In this document: positions 63,236 through 64,000 of the stretch, piece by piece
Layout: each line of letters starts with the position of its first letter
Position numbering within the stretch: the stretch's first letter is position 1
Origin: Cyanobacterium sp. uoEpiScrs1
GTDB taxonomy: Bacteria; Cyanobacteriota; Cyanobacteriia; Cyanobacteriales; Microcystaceae
Length of the DNA: 64,000 bases
Direction: 5' to 3'
NCBI RefSeq assembly: GCF_947331815.1
Contig: NZ_OX373462.1
Coordinates: 2,369,362 to 2,433,361 of the forward strand
Notes under the pieces: generated by a model
What the model was told of the DNA's origin: nothing
Seen by the model: the letters and a program-made list of their open reading frames with translations, nothing else
The model's database searches: none
Made by a program: the position numbers and the translations under genes

Positions 63236-64000
63236 TTACTTTCCTAAAGTAAGTTCTTCTTTTTTACCCAAAATTCCTTGGGGTCGTAAAACCATTAATA
63301 TCATTAGAACTAAGCCTATAACCATCATACGAAATGCCCCTGCCTGACTCTGAGTCAACATTCCCAATTGAGGTAAAATAAAACGAGTTATGGAATCATA
63401 AGCCCAAAAAATAATTGCCCCTAATATTACTCCTGTATTGCTACCTGCACCTCCTAGAACAACAATAATCCAAGCATTAAAAGTTAACAACGGTTCAGAA
63501 CTTTTGGGATAAATAGTAGTTAACTGCCAGGCAAAGAAAGATCCTGCAATTCCTGAAATTGCTCCTCCTAACATAAATGATTGTATCTTATACAATAAGA
63601 CATTTTTTCCTAGTGCTTTAGCAATATTTTCATCCTCTCTAATCGATTTTAAAATACGTCCCCAAGGAGAATTAACTAAGAATTCTAATCCTGTATAAAT
63701 AATCGCTAGTGTCAATAAAGATAACACCATCAATCCAGCTTTGTAAGTATAGTTAGAAATAGCAACAGTACCAGGAAGATAAACTAAAATAATGAACGAT
63801 GTAGTTAAAATTCCCCAAATAATTAAACTGATAGGTTTCCTCTGTTTAAAACCTTTTTCTTGAATTCTTTTATATTGTCGCCATTGTTGAGACAAGCTCT
63901 TCCATAATAGCCATTCAGCATAAATTGCTAATGAGGTTAATATGATAAGCAAACTAAACTTAGTAAATAAATTAGCTTCAAAATCTAAAGGAAGAGGATA
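63236..64000 (-). CDS. Branched-chain/neutral amino-acid ABC transporter permease (LivM/NatD-like), 5' end outside window
   Basis: Inner-membrane permease of the HAAT/branched-chain amino-acid ABC family. The minus-strand frame is open to the window edge (YPLPLDFEANLFTKFSLLII is encoded by the last bases), so the start lies outside and the TTG at 63952 is not the true start. The 254 visible residues contain several hydrophobic helices and the permease signature around GRILKSIREDENIAKALGKN, which contacts the ATPase, plus SGIAGSFFAWQL and a C-terminal LRPQGILGKKEE tail typical of LivM. The long loop WKSLSQQWRQYKRIQEKGF suggests the cyanobacterial NatD type, but UrtC-like urea permeases are related. 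Confidence 0.85.
   Translation of the reverse strand, partial: YPLPLDFEANLFTKFSLLIILTSLAIYAEWLLWKSLSQQWRQYKRIQEKGFKQRKPISLIIWGILTTSFIILVYLPGTVAISNYTYKAGLMVLSLLTLAIIYTGLEFLVNSPWGRILKSIREDENIAKALGKNVLLYKIQSFMLGGAISGIAGSFFAWQLTTIYPKSSEPLLTFNAWIIVVLGGAGSNTGVILGAIIFWAYDSITRFILPQLGMLTQSQAGAFRMMVIGLVLMILMVLRPQGILGKKEELTLGK

Overview
The window is low-GC DNA from a cyanobacterium with a shrinking genome. Cyanobacterial markers include a SufR-controlled sufBCDS operon, a SomA/OprB-type porin with an S-layer-homology domain, a two-domain pyruvate kinase with a PEP-utiliser tail, an fbp-zwf pair, a pdhB-secD-secF run and two HIP1 octamers. Only about two thirds of the bases lie in intact genes. Many gene-free AT-rich stretches are 0.4-1.5 kb long, several hold strong hairpins with no gene in front of them, and one large gene (glgX) is a clear multi-lesion pseudogene. 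HypF and HypC imply a [NiFe] hydrogenase. Together this fits a vertically inherited N2-fixing-type cyanobacterial endosymbiont, such as the spheroid body of rhopalodiacean diatoms or a UCYN-A relative. I prefer the spheroid body because of the low coding density, but this is an inference and no nif gene is in the window.

Layout. 1-5.3 kb (minus strand): zwf (3' end outside the window), fbp, a YjbQ-family gene and prs. 5.5-8 kb: bioD-argS, probably co-transcribed. 8.8-11.4 kb: a cyanobacterial hypothetical gene and cbiA. 11.4-11.7 kb: a highly structured RNA or leader-peptide element ending in a 25-bp perfect hairpin. 11.8-13.9 kb: porin. 14-16.4 kb: pyk and a DUF4346 gene. 16.4-21 kb: hpnH and one 58-residue gene in mostly empty DNA with orphan hairpins. 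21-25.7 kb: tldD, hypF, hypC. 26.2-28.3 kb: ctaA-ctaB (heme A synthesis) with no oxidase genes beside them. 29.4-33.3 kb: miaA and an ABC-F ATPase. 34.4-44 kb: gyrB, gyrA and mutS2 separated by 1-1.5 kb of empty DNA. 44.7-52.7 kb is the densest part: murD, pdhB-secD-secF, a DUF364 gene, hisG and ddl. 53.4-55.4 kb: the dead glgX. 56.4-63 kb: an HMA metal-binding protein, sufR, a SufR operator and sufB-C-D-S. 63.2-64 kb: the start of a branched-chain/neutral amino-acid ABC permease.

Functional reading. Housekeeping is retained: DNA topology, translation, Sec export, murein precursors, Fe-S assembly, and the oxidative pentose phosphate and lower glycolytic steps. The glycogen-debranching gene has decayed. 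Carbon supply from a host, with oxidative pentose phosphate flux and Fe-S assembly supporting reductant-demanding metabolism, would explain this pattern. No tRNA, rRNA, CRISPR array, transposase or prophage gene was seen. Reading by eye, the unusual content is in RNA-scale structure (the 11.4 kb element and hairpin clusters at 4.1, 53.0 and 55.8-56.3 kb) rather than in a new multi-gene system.
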